Notes: generated from the sequence alone by a model not told the origin. Positions 9,609 to 19,442 are shown, counted from the stretch's first letter. The stretch: 46,832 nucleotides of DNA from Streptomyces murinus (GCF_002154555.1 NZ_MUNF01000255.1:1-46832); one strand, 5' to 3'. Translations and numbers: made by a program.

Positions 9609-9781
9609 TGCGGGCTGCTCCCCCTCTCAGCGCACGGACGTCCGGACGCGCGGCGCGTGTGTGCGACCGGACCGCGCGCGTACGAATGATGAACGATCAG
9701 TCTGTGAGCCCGCGTTCCGCGAAAGCCGACCCGTACGAGTGAATGTGCATGGCCCGGGCTCTCCGGGGGTCCGGCAACCGT

Positions 9782-10462
9782 TCACAGCCGCTTGACCCCC
9801 TTGATCCGGCCGACCCGGGCGGAGCGGGTGCGGGCCTTGGCCTTGAGCGCGCCGAGGCCGCCGCGCTGGCTGCCGATGCGCAGCCCGGTGCCGGAGGACA
9901 GCCAGCCCGAGGAGATGTCGGCCGCCTTGGCGCTGGTGGCGGTGGTCTCGGCCAGCGGATCGTTGTCGCAGCGGCGGGCCAGCCACATCACCGCCGGCAC
10001 CACGAACGGGGCCAGCAGCAGGTCGTACAAGGCGGCCGAGAACAGCAGTCCGGGCAGCCCGACATGGCGGGCGGCGGTGTCGCCGACCAGGGCGCCCACC
10101 CCGGCGTACAGCAGCGTGGAGCCGATCGCGGCGGCGACGACCACGGCCATCGGGCCGGTCGCCGACCTCAGCCGGCCGTTCTCCGGCTTGACCAGCCCGG
10201 CGAAGTAGCCGGTCACACAGAGCACCAGGGCGTAGCGGCCCGCCGCATGGTCCGCGGGCGGGGCCAGGTCGGCCAGCAGACCGGCCGCGAACCCCACGAG
10301 GGCGCCGCCGACATGGCCGTACACCATAGCGAGGCCGAGGACGGTCAGGAGCAGCAGATCGGGGACGGCGCCCGGCAGATGGAGGCGGGCGAGGACGCTC
10401 ACCTGGATCACCAGGGCGACCACGACCAGCGGCACGGAGAGCAGGATCCGGTTGACACGCAT
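9782..10462 (-). CDS. mreD: Rod shape-determining protein MreD
   Basis: Small integral membrane protein of the Mre complex that links MreC and the SEDS/PBP machine. The 226-residue protein has about five or six hydrophobic segments (starting MRVNRILLSVPLVVVALVIQ) and a basic C-terminal tail (residues about 180-226) that the E. coli protein lacks. It sits 13 bp after mreC, so the two are almost certainly cotranscribed. MreD sequences diverge strongly, so the call leans on membrane topology and its place between mreC and mrdA. In Streptomyces the mre genes act mainly in spore wall formation rather than vegetative rod growth. Confidence 0.9.
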   Translation of the reverse strand: MRVNRILLSVPLVVVALVIQVSVLARLHLPGAVPDLLLLTVLGLAMVYGHVGGALVGFAAGLLADLAPPADHAAGRYALVLCVTGYFAGLVKPENGRLRSATGPMAVVVAAAIGSTLLYAGVGALVGDTAARHVGLPGLLFSAALYDLLLAPFVVPAVMWLARRCDNDPLAETTATSAKAADISSGWLSSGTGLRIGSQRGGLGALKAKARTRSARVGRIKGVKRL

Positions 10463-10475
10463 GGGGATTGAGCTC

Positions 10476-11486
10476 CTACGGCTGCTCGTCGGTCTGCGGT
10501 TCGTCGGTCTGGGACGGGTCGGACGGCGACTGGTCGCTCTGCGACTGATCGCTCTGCCCGCCGTCCTGGTTCGCGCCCGCGGACGGGGTGACCGTGACGG
10601 TCACCGTGGGCGTCGGGACCGGCCTGGGCTTGCTCGGCAGGACCTCGTCGCGCGGGTCCTTCTTCGGCGCCTGGACGACCACGCCGACGATGTCGAGCTT
10701 GGTGAAGCTGACGTACGGGGTGACGTACAGGGTGCGGGTCAAACCGCCGCCGGAGGGGTCGACACGCGAGACCACACCGACCGGAACCCCCGGCACGAAC
10801 GGCTTGTCGGACTCCGAGCCGAAGGTGACCAGGCGGTCGCCCTTCTTCACCTCGGCCTTGCCGTTGAGGAGTTGGACGCGCAGCGGGCGGTCGCCCTGCC
10901 CGGAGGCGAAGCCGAGTTCGTCGCTGCCCTCCATCCGGGTGCCGACGGTGAAGTCCGGGTCGTTGGCGAGCAGCACGGTGGAGGTGTCGGGCCCGACCGT
11001 GGTGACCCGGCCGACCAGGCCGTCGGCGTTCAGGACGGTCATGTCCCGCTTGATGCCGTCGCTCGCGCCGACGTCGATGGTGACGGTCCAGGAGAAGCCC
11101 TGCGCCGACCCTATGGCAACGACCTGGGCGCCCTTGATGCCGTACTGGCCCTCACCGGCGAGCTTCAGCATGCTGTCGAGCTGGTTGAGACGGCTGCGGC
11201 TGCGGTCGTCGCTGCCGAGCTTCGCCTTGAGGGCCGCGTTCTCCTTCTCCAGCGTGGCGAGCCTGCTGTGCCGTTCGCCCGAGTCGCGGATCGCGGAGAC
11301 GGCGTTGCCGACCGGGTCGACCGCCGAGGACAGTCCGTCCTCCACCGGGCCGAACACGGTGGCCGCGGCCTGCCGGGCACCGTCGACCGGGGAGTTCCGG
11401 CCCCCTCGGATATCCACGGTGATCAACGCGAACGCGACGGCGATCAGCAGGACCAGGAGCAGCCGGCTCTCTTTGGTGTCCCTCAC
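10476..11486 (-). CDS. mreC: Rod shape-determining protein MreC
   Basis: Bitopic protein whose extracellular part scaffolds PBP2 and other wall enzymes. An N-terminal membrane anchor (about residues 7-24, LLLVLLIAVAFALITVD) is followed by a coiled-coil segment (about 65-105, heptad-like with LATLEKENAALKAKL) and a beta-rich MreC core (about 115-270). The last 60 residues are a low-complexity Thr/Val then Gln/Ser/Asp/Pro tail (repeated SDQS and TDEP units), typical of actinobacterial homologues and probably disordered. The start is GTG. A 13-bp gap to mreD indicates one operon. A perfect hairpin separates it from mreB. Confidence 0.93.
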   Translation of the reverse strand: MRDTKESRLLLVLLIAVAFALITVDIRGGRNSPVDGARQAAATVFGPVEDGLSSAVDPVGNAVSAIRDSGERHSRLATLEKENAALKAKLGSDDRSRSRLNQLDSMLKLAGEGQYGIKGAQVVAIGSAQGFSWTVTIDVGASDGIKRDMTVLNADGLVGRVTTVGPDTSTVLLANDPDFTVGTRMEGSDELGFASGQGDRPLRVQLLNGKAEVKKGDRLVTFGSESDKPFVPGVPVGVVSRVDPSGGGLTRTLYVTPYVSFTKLDIVGVVVQAPKKDPRDEVLPSKPRPVPTPTVTVTVTPSAGANQDGGQSDQSQSDQSPSDPSQTDEPQTDEQP

Positions 11487-11604
11487 GTGCGGCGGCCGTG
11501 CCCTTCCTCAAGTAGGAATTCGTCGGACCCCCGGAAAAAGCGCGAAAGGTGCGGCGCAAATCCAAGCGGCCCATTTGGGGGAGCTTATGCCTCTATATCA
11601 ACGA

Positions 11605-11640
11605 TCCGCCGTACGAGAGGAGAACGTCTCGTACGGCGGA
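11605..11640 (-). terminator. Hairpin between mreB and mreC
   Basis: A perfect 14-bp inverted repeat (TCCGCCGTACGAGA at 11605-11618 and its complement at 11627-11640, 8-base loop) lies 14 bp after the mreB stop and about 120 bp before mreC. It is probably a terminator or attenuator that lowers read-through from mreB into mreCD-mrdA-rodA. Confidence 0.75.
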
Positions 11641-11654
11641 ATCGATGCGCCGTG

Positions 11655-12686
11655 TCATCGACGCGGCTGCGCGTCCAGAACCTGCTGGAGCGCCTCGAAC
11701 TCCTCGACGCACTTTCCGGATCCGAGCGCCACGCTGTCCAGCGGGTCCTCGGCGATATGGATCGGCATACCGGTCTCGCGGCGCAGCCGCTCGTCCAGGC
11801 CGCGCAGCAGGGCGCCGCCGCCGGTCAGCACGATGCCCCGGTCCATGATGTCGCCGGACAGCTCCGGCGGGCACTTGTCGAGGGTCGTCTTGACCGCGTC
11901 CACGATCGCGTTGACCGGTTCCTCGATCGCCTTGCGGACCTCGGCGGCCGAGATGACGACGGTCTTGGGCAGCCCGGACACCAGGTCCCGGCCGCGGACT
12001 TCGGTGTGCTCGTCGGAGTCGAGTGCGTACGCGGAACCGATGGTGATCTTGATCTGCTCGGCGGTGCGCTCACCCAGGAGAAGGCTGTACTCCTTCTTGA
12101 TGTACTGGATGATCGCGTTGTCCAGCTCGTCGCCCGCCACCCGGATCGACTGGGCGGTGACGATGCCGCCGAGGGAGATGACCGCGACCTCCGTGGTGCC
12201 GCCGCCGATGTCCACCACCATGTTGCCCGTGGCCTCATGGACCGGCAGGCCGGAGCCGATGGCCGCGGCCATGGGCTCCTCGATGATGTGCACCTGGCGG
12301 GCGCCCGCCTGGGTGGAGGCCTCGATGACCGCGCGGCGCTCGACGCCCGTGATGCCCGAGGGCACACAGACCACGACGCGCGGGCGGGCCAGATACCGGC
12401 GCTTGTGGATCTTCAGGATGAAGTAGCGCAGCATCCGCTCGGTGATCTCGAAGTCGGCGATGACGCCGTCCTTCAGCGGCCGGACCGCCACGATGTTCCC
12501 CGGCGTCCGGCCGATCATCTTCTTCGCTTCGGCGCCGACCGCCAGGATGCCACCGGTGTTGGTGTTGATCGCGACGACGGACGGCTCGTTGAGTACGATT
12601 CCGCGACCCCTGACGTACACCAGCGTGTTGGCGGTCCCGAGGTCGACAGCCATGTCACGGCCGATGAACGACATTGAGTTCCCCAT
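11655..12686 (-). CDS. mreB: Actin-like cytoskeletal protein MreB
   Basis: Bacterial actin homologue that polymerises on the membrane and directs wall synthesis; in Streptomyces it is needed for normal spore walls. The 343-residue protein shows the actin-fold nucleotide-binding motifs: [10 protein letters not shown] (phosphate 1), [18 protein letters not shown] (phosphate 2, about residue 165), and [15 protein letters not shown] (adenosine motif, about residue 290). Two starts are possible: ATG at 12686 (MGNSMSFIG) and ATG at 12674 (MSFIGRD); the second has a closer GGGG site. The Mre operon runs downstream through a hairpin. Identification is secure. Confidence 0.97.
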   Translation of the reverse strand: MGNSMSFIGRDMAVDLGTANTLVYVRGRGIVLNEPSVVAINTNTGGILAVGAEAKKMIGRTPGNIVAVRPLKDGVIADFEITERMLRYFILKIHKRRYLARPRVVVCVPSGITGVERRAVIEASTQAGARQVHIIEEPMAAAIGSGLPVHEATGNMVVDIGGGTTEVAVISLGGIVTAQSIRVAGDELDNAIIQYIKKEYSLLLGERTAEQIKITIGSAYALDSDEHTEVRGRDLVSGLPKTVVISAAEVRKAIEEPVNAIVDAVKTTLDKCPPELSGDIMDRGIVLTGGGALLRGLDERLRRETGMPIHIAEDPLDSVALGSGKCVEEFEALQQVLDAQPRR

Positions 12687-12842
12687 CCGGATTCATCTGG
12701 CCTTCCTGAGCTTTTGAGGGCATGTCAGGCAGGCGAGGCGGGTGCTGTGACGTGAAGGCTTCCATCGTAAACGCGCCTGCACGAACACTGCGCGAGGGTC
12801 TCCGCCATTGTCACCAGATGGCGGGCCGCCCCGCTTGTGGAG

Positions 12843-12864
12843 ACGGGCGTTCGGGGGCGCCCGT
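12843..12864 (-). terminator. Probable terminator of ndk
   Basis: A 7-bp GC-only stem (ACGGGCG at 12843-12849 with CGCCCGT at 12858-12864) lies 18 bp after the ndk stop and upstream of mreB. It is short but sits where a terminator is expected; the rest of the 195-bp gap probably holds the mreB promoter, which I could not place. Confidence 0.5.
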
Positions 12865-12881
12865 TCCCTCTATCGCCGGTA

Positions 12882-13295
12882 TTACGCGCGGCCCGGGAAG
12901 AAGATCTTCACCTCGCGCTCGGCGGACTCCTCGGAGTCGGAGGCGTGGATCAGGTTCTCCCGGACGATGACGCCGAAGTCGCCGCGGATGGAGCCGGGCT
13001 GGGCGGCGATCGGGTCGGTCGGACCGGCGAGCGCGCGCACGCCCTCGATGACCCGCTCGCCCTCGACGATCAGGGCGACGACCGGACCGGAGGACATGAA
13101 CGCGACCAGCGGCTCGTAGAAGGGCTTGCCCTTGTGCTCGCCGTAGTGCTGCTCCAGCGTGTCCTGGTCCAGGGAGCGCAGTTCCAGCGCGGTGATCTGC
13201 CAGCCGGCCTTGCGCTCGATACGGCTGATGATCTCGCCGGTCAGGCCGCGACGGACGGCGTCGGGCTTGAGCAGGACGAGGGTGCGCTGGCTCAC
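12882..13295 (-). CDS. ndk: Nucleoside diphosphate kinase
   Basis: Transfers the gamma phosphate between nucleoside triphosphates and diphosphates through a phospho-histidine, balancing NTP and dNTP pools. The 137-residue protein is standard length. The N-terminal TLVLLKPDAVRRG motif and the active-site His in NLIHASDS (near residue 117) are both present, as are the nucleotide-contact residues around it. It lies on the same strand downstream of the DUF4233 gene and folC with a 66-bp gap, a conserved streptomycete arrangement. Confidence 0.97.
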   Translation of the reverse strand: MSQRTLVLLKPDAVRRGLTGEIISRIERKAGWQITALELRSLDQDTLEQHYGEHKGKPFYEPLVAFMSSGPVVALIVEGERVIEGVRALAGPTDPIAAQPGSIRGDFGVIVRENLIHASDSEESAEREVKIFFPGRA

Positions 13296-13361
13296 GAGGG
13301 GACTCCTTACGCGTGGGACGTGTGCGGTGGGACGAGGCTACAGGGCGTATCCGGGCGCCCG

Positions 13362-13715
13362 TTACGCAGCGTCAGCCGAGGACTCGGCCTGGGCCGCGAA
13401 CCGGGCCTTGGCCTCGTCCACCTTTCGCCCGAAGTGCACCGAAGCCCACCACAGGGCGGCGAACACCACGCCCATGAAGTACATGGTCGGCACGAAGACA
13501 CCGGAGGCGATCAGGGCGATCTGGAGGGCCCAGCCGAGGGCGACGCCCCCGGGCCGGGTCACCATGCCGCACAGCAGCACACACAGGGCCATGGCGATGC
13601 CGCTGACCAGCCAGACGGTGGAGACCGACAGGCTCGGGTCCTTCATGGCGACCAGACCGGCGAAACCGATGACGAAGAACTCGCCGATCAGCGTGGATGA
13701 ACAGAGCGTACGCAC
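13362..13715 (-). CDS. DUF4233 small membrane protein
   Basis: A 117-residue protein with about four hydrophobic segments (for example LIGEFFVIGFAGLVAM, VSGIAMALCVLLCGMV and IALIASGVFVPTMYFMGVVF), consistent with DUF4233, a family of unknown function that regularly follows folC in actinobacteria. I chose the GTG at 13715 because GAGGAG lies 7 bases before it and because the open frame upstream of it is antisense-like low-complexity sequence inside folC. It starts 10 bp after folC stops, so it is probably co-translated with folC. No catalytic motif is seen; a role next to folate metabolism would be speculation. Confidence 0.85.
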   Translation of the reverse strand: MRTLCSSTLIGEFFVIGFAGLVAMKDPSLSVSTVWLVSGIAMALCVLLCGMVTRPGGVALGWALQIALIASGVFVPTMYFMGVVFAALWWASVHFGRKVDEAKARFAAQAESSADAA

Positions 13716-13725
13716 GTCGGACTCC

Positions 13726-15240
13726 TCAGCCCTTGCCCAGCAGCAGCCGGGCCTCGCCGACCGTGATGACGGAACCGGTGACCAGCACACCGCCGCCCGC
13801 GAACTCGCCCTCCTCCTCGGCCAGCGTGATCGCGGCCTCCAGGGCGTCGGGCAGTCGCGGCTCGACCTGGACCCGCTCGTCACCGAAGACCTCGACGGCG
13901 ATGGCGGCCAGTTCGTCCGCGTCCATGGCGCGGTGGCTGGAGTTCTGGGTGACGACGACCTCGGCGAAGATCGGCTCGAAGGCCTCCAGCAGCCCGCGCA
14001 CGTTCTTGTCGCCGCTCGCGCCGACCACGCCGATCAGCCGCGTGAAGTCGAACGCCTCGCGCACCGCCTCGGCGGCGGCCTCGGCGCCGGCCGGGTTGTG
14101 CGCGGCGTCCAGGACGACGGTGGGAGAGCGTCGTACGACCTCCAGGCGGCCCGGCGAGGAGACGGCGGCGAACGCCTTGCGGACGGTGTCGATGTCCAGC
14201 GGCTCGGCGCGCTGGGCGCCGACGCCGAAGAAGGCCTCCACGGCGGCGAGCGCCACGGCCGCGTTGTGCGCCTGGTGGGCGCCGTGCAGCGGGAGGTAGA
14301 CCTCGGGGTACTCGCCGCCGAGGCCGCGCAGGGTGAGCATCTGTCCGCCGACGGCGACCTGACGGGCCACGACGCCGAACTCCAGGCCCTCGCGGGCCAC
14401 GGTGGCGTCGACCTCCACGGCCTTCTTCAGCAGCACCTGGGCGGCGTCCACGGGCTGCTGGGCCAGGATGACGGTGGCGCCCTGCTTGATGACGCCGGCC
14501 TTCTCACCGGCGATCTCGCCGGTGGTCTCGCCGAGGCGGTCGGTGTGGTCCAGGCCGATCGGGGTGACGACGGCGACATCGCCGTCGATCACATTGGTGG
14601 CGTCCCAGGAGCCGCCCATGCCGACCTCCACGACGGCCACGTCGACCGGCGCGTCCGCGAAGGCGGCGTACGCCATGCCGGTGAGGACCTCGAAGAAGGA
14701 CAGCCGGTACTCCTGGGCGGCGTCCACCATCTCGATGTACGGCTTGATGTCCTGGTACGTCTCGATGAAGCGCTCGGCGGCGACCGGGGCGCCGTCCAGG
14801 CTGATCCGCTCGGTGATCGACTGCACATGGGGGCTGGTGTAGCGGCCGGTGCGCAGCTCGAAGGCGCCGAGCAGGCACTCGATCATGCGGGCGGTGGAGG
14901 TCTTGCCGTTCGTACCCGTGATGTGGATCGAGGGATACGAGCGCTGGGGGTCGCCCAGCACGTCCATCAGCGCGGAGATCCTGCTGACCGAGGGCTCCAG
15001 CTTGGTCTCGCCCCAGCGGGTCGCCAGCTCCGCCTCGACCTCGCGCAGCGCCTTGTCGACTTCCGGGTCCTCGGGCCGCGCGGGCACATCGGCCCCCGGC
15101 GCGCCGCCCTGGGTACGCAGGGTACGGCTGCCTGCCTCGATGACGGCGAGGTCGGGGTCGCGGTCGGTCTCGGCCTCGATGATCTCCTCGAACGGGTCGA
15201 GGGGATCGGGCTGGTCGTTCTCGTGCGGGAGGTCGCTCAC
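13726..15240 (-). CDS. folC: Folylpolyglutamate synthase / dihydrofolate synthase
   Basis: Mur-ligase-type ATP enzyme that joins dihydropteroate to glutamate and extends folate polyglutamate tails. The P-loop ITGTNGKTSTARMI is seen near residue 105, the Mur-ligase central motif GLDHTDRLGETTGEIAGEKAGVIK follows near residue 225 (given here only as the region), and a C-terminal glutamate-ligase domain begins near residue 360 with VLDAAHNPAGAE. Length is 504 residues including an acidic N-terminal extension of about 55 residues common in Streptomyces. It is followed at 10 bp by the DUF4233 gene. Confidence 0.95.
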   Translation of the reverse strand: MSDLPHENDQPDPLDPFEEIIEAETDRDPDLAVIEAGSRTLRTQGGAPGADVPARPEDPEVDKALREVEAELATRWGETKLEPSVSRISALMDVLGDPQRSYPSIHITGTNGKTSTARMIECLLGAFELRTGRYTSPHVQSITERISLDGAPVAAERFIETYQDIKPYIEMVDAAQEYRLSFFEVLTGMAYAAFADAPVDVAVVEVGMGGSWDATNVIDGDVAVVTPIGLDHTDRLGETTGEIAGEKAGVIKQGATVILAQQPVDAAQVLLKKAVEVDATVAREGLEFGVVARQVAVGGQMLTLRGLGGEYPEVYLPLHGAHQAHNAAVALAAVEAFFGVGAQRAEPLDIDTVRKAFAAVSSPGRLEVVRRSPTVVLDAAHNPAGAEAAAEAVREAFDFTRLIGVVGASGDKNVRGLLEAFEPIFAEVVVTQNSSHRAMDADELAAIAVEVFGDERVQVEPRLPDALEAAITLAEEEGEFAGGGVLVTGSVITVGEARLLLGKG

Positions 15241-15675
15241 GGGTATCAGTCTACGGAGGCGCTGAGAGGCTTGCGGCGCCGGTTCGAAGGCGGCTGATCG
15301 TCACACCCGGCCGCGGGCCCCCCATGGCTTGTCGCGCAGTTCCCCGCGCCCCTGAGGGCACCGATGGTCCCGGCACCTCATCGGTACCGGGGCCTTCGGC
15401 AACGCAAAACGTTTTGCGCTCCCGGCGGCTTCTCAGCCTCTGAGGGGGCGGAAATCCCGGCGCCTCACCGGGGTCAGCGCCCACCGGGGCGCCGAGCCGA
15501 CGCAGGCTCCGGGTGGATCCCGACACCAGAAACGCCGGAAAACCGGCGCCTCGTCGGCACGAGAGCGGTCGGCAGCGCAAAACGACTTACGCTTCCGGCG
15601 GCTTCCCGGCCCTGAAGACGCCCGAGGGCCCCGGCACCTCACCGGTACCGGGGCCCTCGGCCTGCATAAAACGGC
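15241..15675. repeat. folC-valS gap with degenerate copies of the valS 3' end
   Basis: This 435-bp stretch carries no convincing gene. It holds two diverged copies of a unit whose third copy is the valS stop region: each has a GGCACCTCACCGGTACC-like hairpin element, then GCAAAACG, then a CGGCGGCTTC-like tail. The units fall at about 15371-15436, 15543-15604 and 15631-15694. Between them is unassigned GC-rich sequence. The copies look like decayed tandem duplications of the valS terminator plus last codons. Confidence 0.6.
15624..15659 (-). terminator. Terminator of valS
   Basis: CGAGGGCCCCGG (15623-15634) pairs with CCGGGGCCCTCG (15648-15659) around a CACCTCACCGGTA loop, just after the valS stop. 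A 12-bp all-GC/A stem in the right place makes a terminator likely. Weaker related hairpins recur farther into the gap. Confidence 0.75.
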
Positions 15676-18300
15676 TCACGCTGCCGGCAGCTTCTCCAGC
15701 TGAGACTGGATGCGGGTGATGTCGTTCTCCGCCTTGGTGAGGCGGGTGCGGATCTTGTCGACCACGTTGTCCGGGGCCTTGGCGAGGAAGGCCTCGTTGC
15801 CCAGCTTGGCGGTGGCCTGGGCCTTTTCCTTCTCGGCGGCGGCCAGGTCCTTCGCGAGGCGCTTGCGTTCGGCGGCCACGTCGATCGTGCCGGAGAGGTC
15901 GAGCGCGACCTCGGCGCCGGCGATCGGCAGGGTGGCCGTCGCCGTGAAGGAGTCGCCCTCCGGCTGGAGGCGCAGCAGCTGGCGGATGGCCGCCTCGTGC
16001 GGCGCCAGCGCCGTGCCGTCCAGGGTCAGCCGGGCCGGGACCCGCTGGCCGGGCTGGAGGCCCTGGTCGGCGCGGAAGCGGCGGACCTCGGTGATCACGG
16101 ACTGGAGCGCGGAGATCTCCTGCTCGGCGGCCGCGTCACGGAAGCCGCTGTCGGTCGGCCACTCGGCGATGACGATCGACTCGCCGCCGGTCAGCGTCGT
16201 CCACAGCGTCTCCGTGACGAACGGGACCACCGGGTGCAGCAGCTTCAGGGTGACGTCCAGGACCTCACCCAGGACCCGCTTGGAGACCTCGGCCTGCTCG
16301 CCGCCCGCCTGGAAGACGGTCTTGGACAGCTCGACGTACCAGTCGAAGACCTCGTCCCACGCGAAGTGGAAGAGGGCGTCCGACAGCTTGGCGAACTGGA
16401 AGTCCTCGTACAGCGCGTCGACTTCGGCCACGACCGAGTTGAGGCGGGAGAGGATCCAGCGGTCCGTCGCCGAGAGCTTCGACGCCTCGGGCAGCGGGCC
16501 CTCGACCGTCGCGCCGTTCATCAGCGCGAAGCGGGTGGCGTTCCAGATCTTGTTGGCGAAGTTGCGCGAGCCCTGGACCCAGTCCTCGCCGATCGGCACG
16601 TCGACGCCCGGGTTGGCGCCGCGGGCCAGCGTGAAGCGCAGGGCGTCGCTGCCGTACTTGTCCATCCAGTCCAGCGGGTTGACCGCGTTGCCGAAGGACT
16701 TCGACATCTTCTTGCCGAACTGGTCGCGGACCATGCCGTGCAGGACGACGGTGTGGAACGGCGGGGTGCCGTCCATCGCGTACAGACCGAACATCATCAT
16801 CCGGGCGACCCAGAAGAAGAGGATGTCGTAGCCGGTGACCAGGACGGAGTTCGGGTAGAACTTCGCGAGCGACTCGGTCTGTTCGGGCCAGCCGAGCGTG
16901 GAGAAGGGCCACAGGCCGGAGGAGAACCAGGTGTCGAGGACGTCGGCGTCCTGGTGCCAGCCCTCGCCGGCGGGCGGCTGCTCGCCGGGACCGACGCAGA
17001 CGACTTCGCCCTCGGGGCCGTACCACACCGGGATCCGGTGGCCCCACCACAACTGCCGCGAGATGCACCAGTCGTGGAGGTTGTCGACCCAGTCGAAGTA
17101 CCGCTTCTCCATCTCCTGCGGATGGATCTTGACCTTGCCCTCGCGGACCGCGTCACCCGCGGCCTTGGCGAGCGGGCCGACCTTGACCCACCACTGCATG
17201 GACAGCCGCGGCTCGATGGTGGTCTTGCAGCGCGAGCAGTGGCCGACGGAGTGGACGTACGGCCGCTTCTCGGCGACGATCCGGCCCTCGGCGCGCAGCG
17301 CGGCCACGATGGCGGAGCGGGCCTCCAGGCGGTCCATGCCCTGGAAGGGGCCGTGCACGGTGATCACGGCGTGCTCGTCCATCACGGTGATGGACGGCAG
17401 GTCGTGGCGCTGGCCGATCTCGAAGTCGTTCGGGTCGTGCGCCGGGGTCACCTTGACGGCGCCGGTGCCGAACTCGGGGTCGACATGGGCGTCGGCGACG
17501 ACCGGGATGGAGCGGTCGGTCAGCGGGAGCTTGATGAGCTTGCCGACCAGGTGCTGGTAGCGCTCGTCCTCGGGGTGGACGGCGACGGCCGTGTCACCGA
17601 GCATCGTCTCGGCACGGGTGGTGGCGACGACGATGGCGTCGTCCCCCTCGCCGTACTTCATGGAGACAAGTTCGCCGTCGTCGTCCTGGTACTCCACCTC
17701 GATGTCCGAGATGGCCGTCAGACAGCGGGGGCACCAGTTGATGATGCGCTCGGCGCGGTAGATCAGCTCGTCGTCGTACAGGCGCTTGAAGATGGTCTGG
17801 ACGGCCTGGGAGAGGCCCTCGTCCATGGTGAAGCGCTCACGGGACCAGTCGACGCCTTCACCGAGGCGGCGCATCTGGCCGGAGATCTGGCCGCCGGACT
17901 CGCCCTTCCACTTCCAGACGCGCTCGACGAAGGCCTCGCGGCCCAGGTCGTGGCGGGACTTGCCCTCCTTGCCGAGCTCGCGCTCGACCACGTTCTGGGT
18001 GGCGATGCCGGCGTGGTCCATGCCGGGCTGCCACAGGGTCTCGTAGCCCTGCATGCGCTTGCGGCGGGTCAGGGCGTCGATGAGCGTGTGCTCGAAGGCG
18101 TGGCCCAGGTGGAGGGAGCCGGTGACGTTGGGCGGCGGGATGACGACGGTGTACGGCGGCTTCTCGCTCTTCGCGTCCGCCTCGAAGTACCCCCGTTCTA
18201 CCCAGCGCTCGTACAGCGGCCCCTCTACATCGGCCGGCGCGTACTGGGTCGGCAGTTCGGTGTCGGGCGCGGATGGCTGCTGCTGAGCGTTCTCGGTCAC
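15676..18300 (-). CDS. valS: Valyl-tRNA synthetase
   Basis: Class Ia aminoacyl-tRNA synthetase that charges tRNA-Val and edits threonine mischarging. The HIGH motif appears as HLGH near residue 62 and the KMSKS loop as KMSKSFGN near residue 530. The central editing (CP1) domain, anticodon-binding domain and the C-terminal coiled-coil arm (about residues 805-874, rich in Lys, Glu and Ala) are all in place, so the 874-residue protein is complete. The stop region resembles two degenerate copies in the downstream gap. The divergent plus-strand gene begins 138 bp upstream. Confidence 0.97.
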   Translation of the reverse strand: MTENAQQQPSAPDTELPTQYAPADVEGPLYERWVERGYFEADAKSEKPPYTVVIPPPNVTGSLHLGHAFEHTLIDALTRRKRMQGYETLWQPGMDHAGIATQNVVERELGKEGKSRHDLGREAFVERVWKWKGESGGQISGQMRRLGEGVDWSRERFTMDEGLSQAVQTIFKRLYDDELIYRAERIINWCPRCLTAISDIEVEYQDDDGELVSMKYGEGDDAIVVATTRAETMLGDTAVAVHPEDERYQHLVGKLIKLPLTDRSIPVVADAHVDPEFGTGAVKVTPAHDPNDFEIGQRHDLPSITVMDEHAVITVHGPFQGMDRLEARSAIVAALRAEGRIVAEKRPYVHSVGHCSRCKTTIEPRLSMQWWVKVGPLAKAAGDAVREGKVKIHPQEMEKRYFDWVDNLHDWCISRQLWWGHRIPVWYGPEGEVVCVGPGEQPPAGEGWHQDADVLDTWFSSGLWPFSTLGWPEQTESLAKFYPNSVLVTGYDILFFWVARMMMFGLYAMDGTPPFHTVVLHGMVRDQFGKKMSKSFGNAVNPLDWMDKYGSDALRFTLARGANPGVDVPIGEDWVQGSRNFANKIWNATRFALMNGATVEGPLPEASKLSATDRWILSRLNSVVAEVDALYEDFQFAKLSDALFHFAWDEVFDWYVELSKTVFQAGGEQAEVSKRVLGEVLDVTLKLLHPVVPFVTETLWTTLTGGESIVIAEWPTDSGFRDAAAEQEISALQSVITEVRRFRADQGLQPGQRVPARLTLDGTALAPHEAAIRQLLRLQPEGDSFTATATLPIAGAEVALDLSGTIDVAAERKRLAKDLAAAEKEKAQATAKLGNEAFLAKAPDNVVDKIRTRLTKAENDITRIQSQLEKLPAA

Positions 18301-18437
18301 AGGGGTCAGTTTAGAGGGGTCACGGGCCGGTCCCGAAACGCGTTTGTTCTGTAACGGTGCCGCCCCCGGTGCCCTGCGGTTCTTCGGCCTGGTTCAGGAT
18401 GTCAGGGACATATAAGCGTCCTAGGGGGATCCCAGAG

Positions 18438-19442
18438 ATGAGCAACAACCAGCCGGGCCCGTACGGCCAGCCACCCCAGCAGCCGGGTCCCTACGGACAG
18501 CCGGGTCAGCCCGGTCCGTACGGGCAGCCGCAGCAGCCGGGTCCGTACGGTCAGCAGCCGCAGGGCGGCCCCTACGGACAGCCGCCGCAGGCCCCGCCGC
18601 AGCCCGGCTACGGCTACCCCCAGCAGGCCCCGCCGCAGCAGCCGGGGTACGGCTACCCCCAGCAGCCGGGGATGCCGCAGCAGCCCGGTCCGTACGGCCA
18701 GCAGCAGCCGTACGGCGGCATGCCGCAGCCGCCCCAGCCGGGTGGCGGCAAGAAGAAGACCGGCCTGATCATCGGCTCGGTCGTGGTCGTGGCGGCGATC
18801 GTGGTGGGCGCGGTCTTCCTGCTCGGCGGCGGCGACGGCAGCAGCACCGTCGCGAACGACGGCGCGCACAAGCTGATAACGCCGGCGACGGTGATCAACG
18901 GGACCTACACCAAGCAGGACGGCTCGGACGGGTCCTCGGACGGGCTCAGCGACTCCGACAAGTCGGACTTCCAGAAGTGGGGCGTGCAGAACCCCACGGA
19001 GGTCAGCTCCAGCTACGAGACCGGCACCGGGCTGACCAAGAAGGGTCTGTCCTTCAGCGGGGTGTACGGCACCATCGACAACCCCGAGGCCGTGGTGGAC
19101 GCGATGTTCGCCAAGATCAAGACCGAGTCGTCGAAGGACCAGAGCGACTCCACCACCAAGGGCAAGATGCTCGGCAGCCCGGAGACCGTGCACCCGGCCG
19201 GGTTCTCCAACGGCGTCATGAAGTGCCAGGTGGCGCAGATCGACAACACCGATTCCTCGTCCTCGTCCTCCGGCATGCCGAAGAGCTTCAAGATGCCGAT
19301 GTGCATCTGGGGCGACCACAGCACCGTCGCCTTCGTGTCCGACTACAGCGTGGCCTCCCTCGCCTCCGGCCAGTCCGGCTCCCTGGACGAGACCGCCGAA
19401 CTGGCGGCGAAGCTGCGCAACGACGTGCGGGTCAAGGCGTAA
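18438..19442 (+). CDS. GPYGQ-repeat single-pass membrane protein
   Basis: A 334-residue protein of unknown function. Residues 1-100 are a low-complexity tail of repeated QPGPYGQ and PGYGYPQQ units, followed by a basic GGKKK stop and a single transmembrane helix (about residues 110-131, LIIGSVVVVAAIVVGAVFLL). The remaining 200 residues are extracellular, with no motif I recognise; two Cys pairs may form a disulphide (KCQVAQ and MCIW). Start: the ATG at 18438 has AGGGGG nine bases upstream; an in-frame upstream start at 18357 lacks support. TATAAG at 18411 may be its -10 box. Similar proteins are common in Streptomyces, often as unlinked paralogues. A 13-bp hairpin follows it. Confidence 0.85.
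   Translation: MSNNQPGPYGQPPQQPGPYGQPGQPGPYGQPQQPGPYGQQPQGGPYGQPPQAPPQPGYGYPQQAPPQQPGYGYPQQPGMPQQPGPYGQQQPYGGMPQPPQPGGGKKKTGLIIGSVVVVAAIVVGAVFLLGGGDGSSTVANDGAHKLITPATVINGTYTKQDGSDGSSDGLSDSDKSDFQKWGVQNPTEVSSSYETGTGLTKKGLSFSGVYGTIDNPEAVVDAMFAKIKTESSKDQSDSTTKGKMLGSPETVHPAGFSNGVMKCQVAQIDNTDSSSSSSGMPKSFKMPMCIWGDHSTVAFVSDYSVASLASGQSGSLDETAELAAKLRNDVRVKA

Noticed and set aside
10452..12677. A 741-codon plus-strand frame opposite mreC and mreB
   Set aside because: Antisense shadow across two conserved genes and their intergenic hairpin.
13716..13883. Longer start for the DUF4233 gene
   Set aside because: The extension lies inside folC, is Ser/Arg/Pro-rich antisense-like sequence, and the GTG at 13715 has a GAGGAG site.
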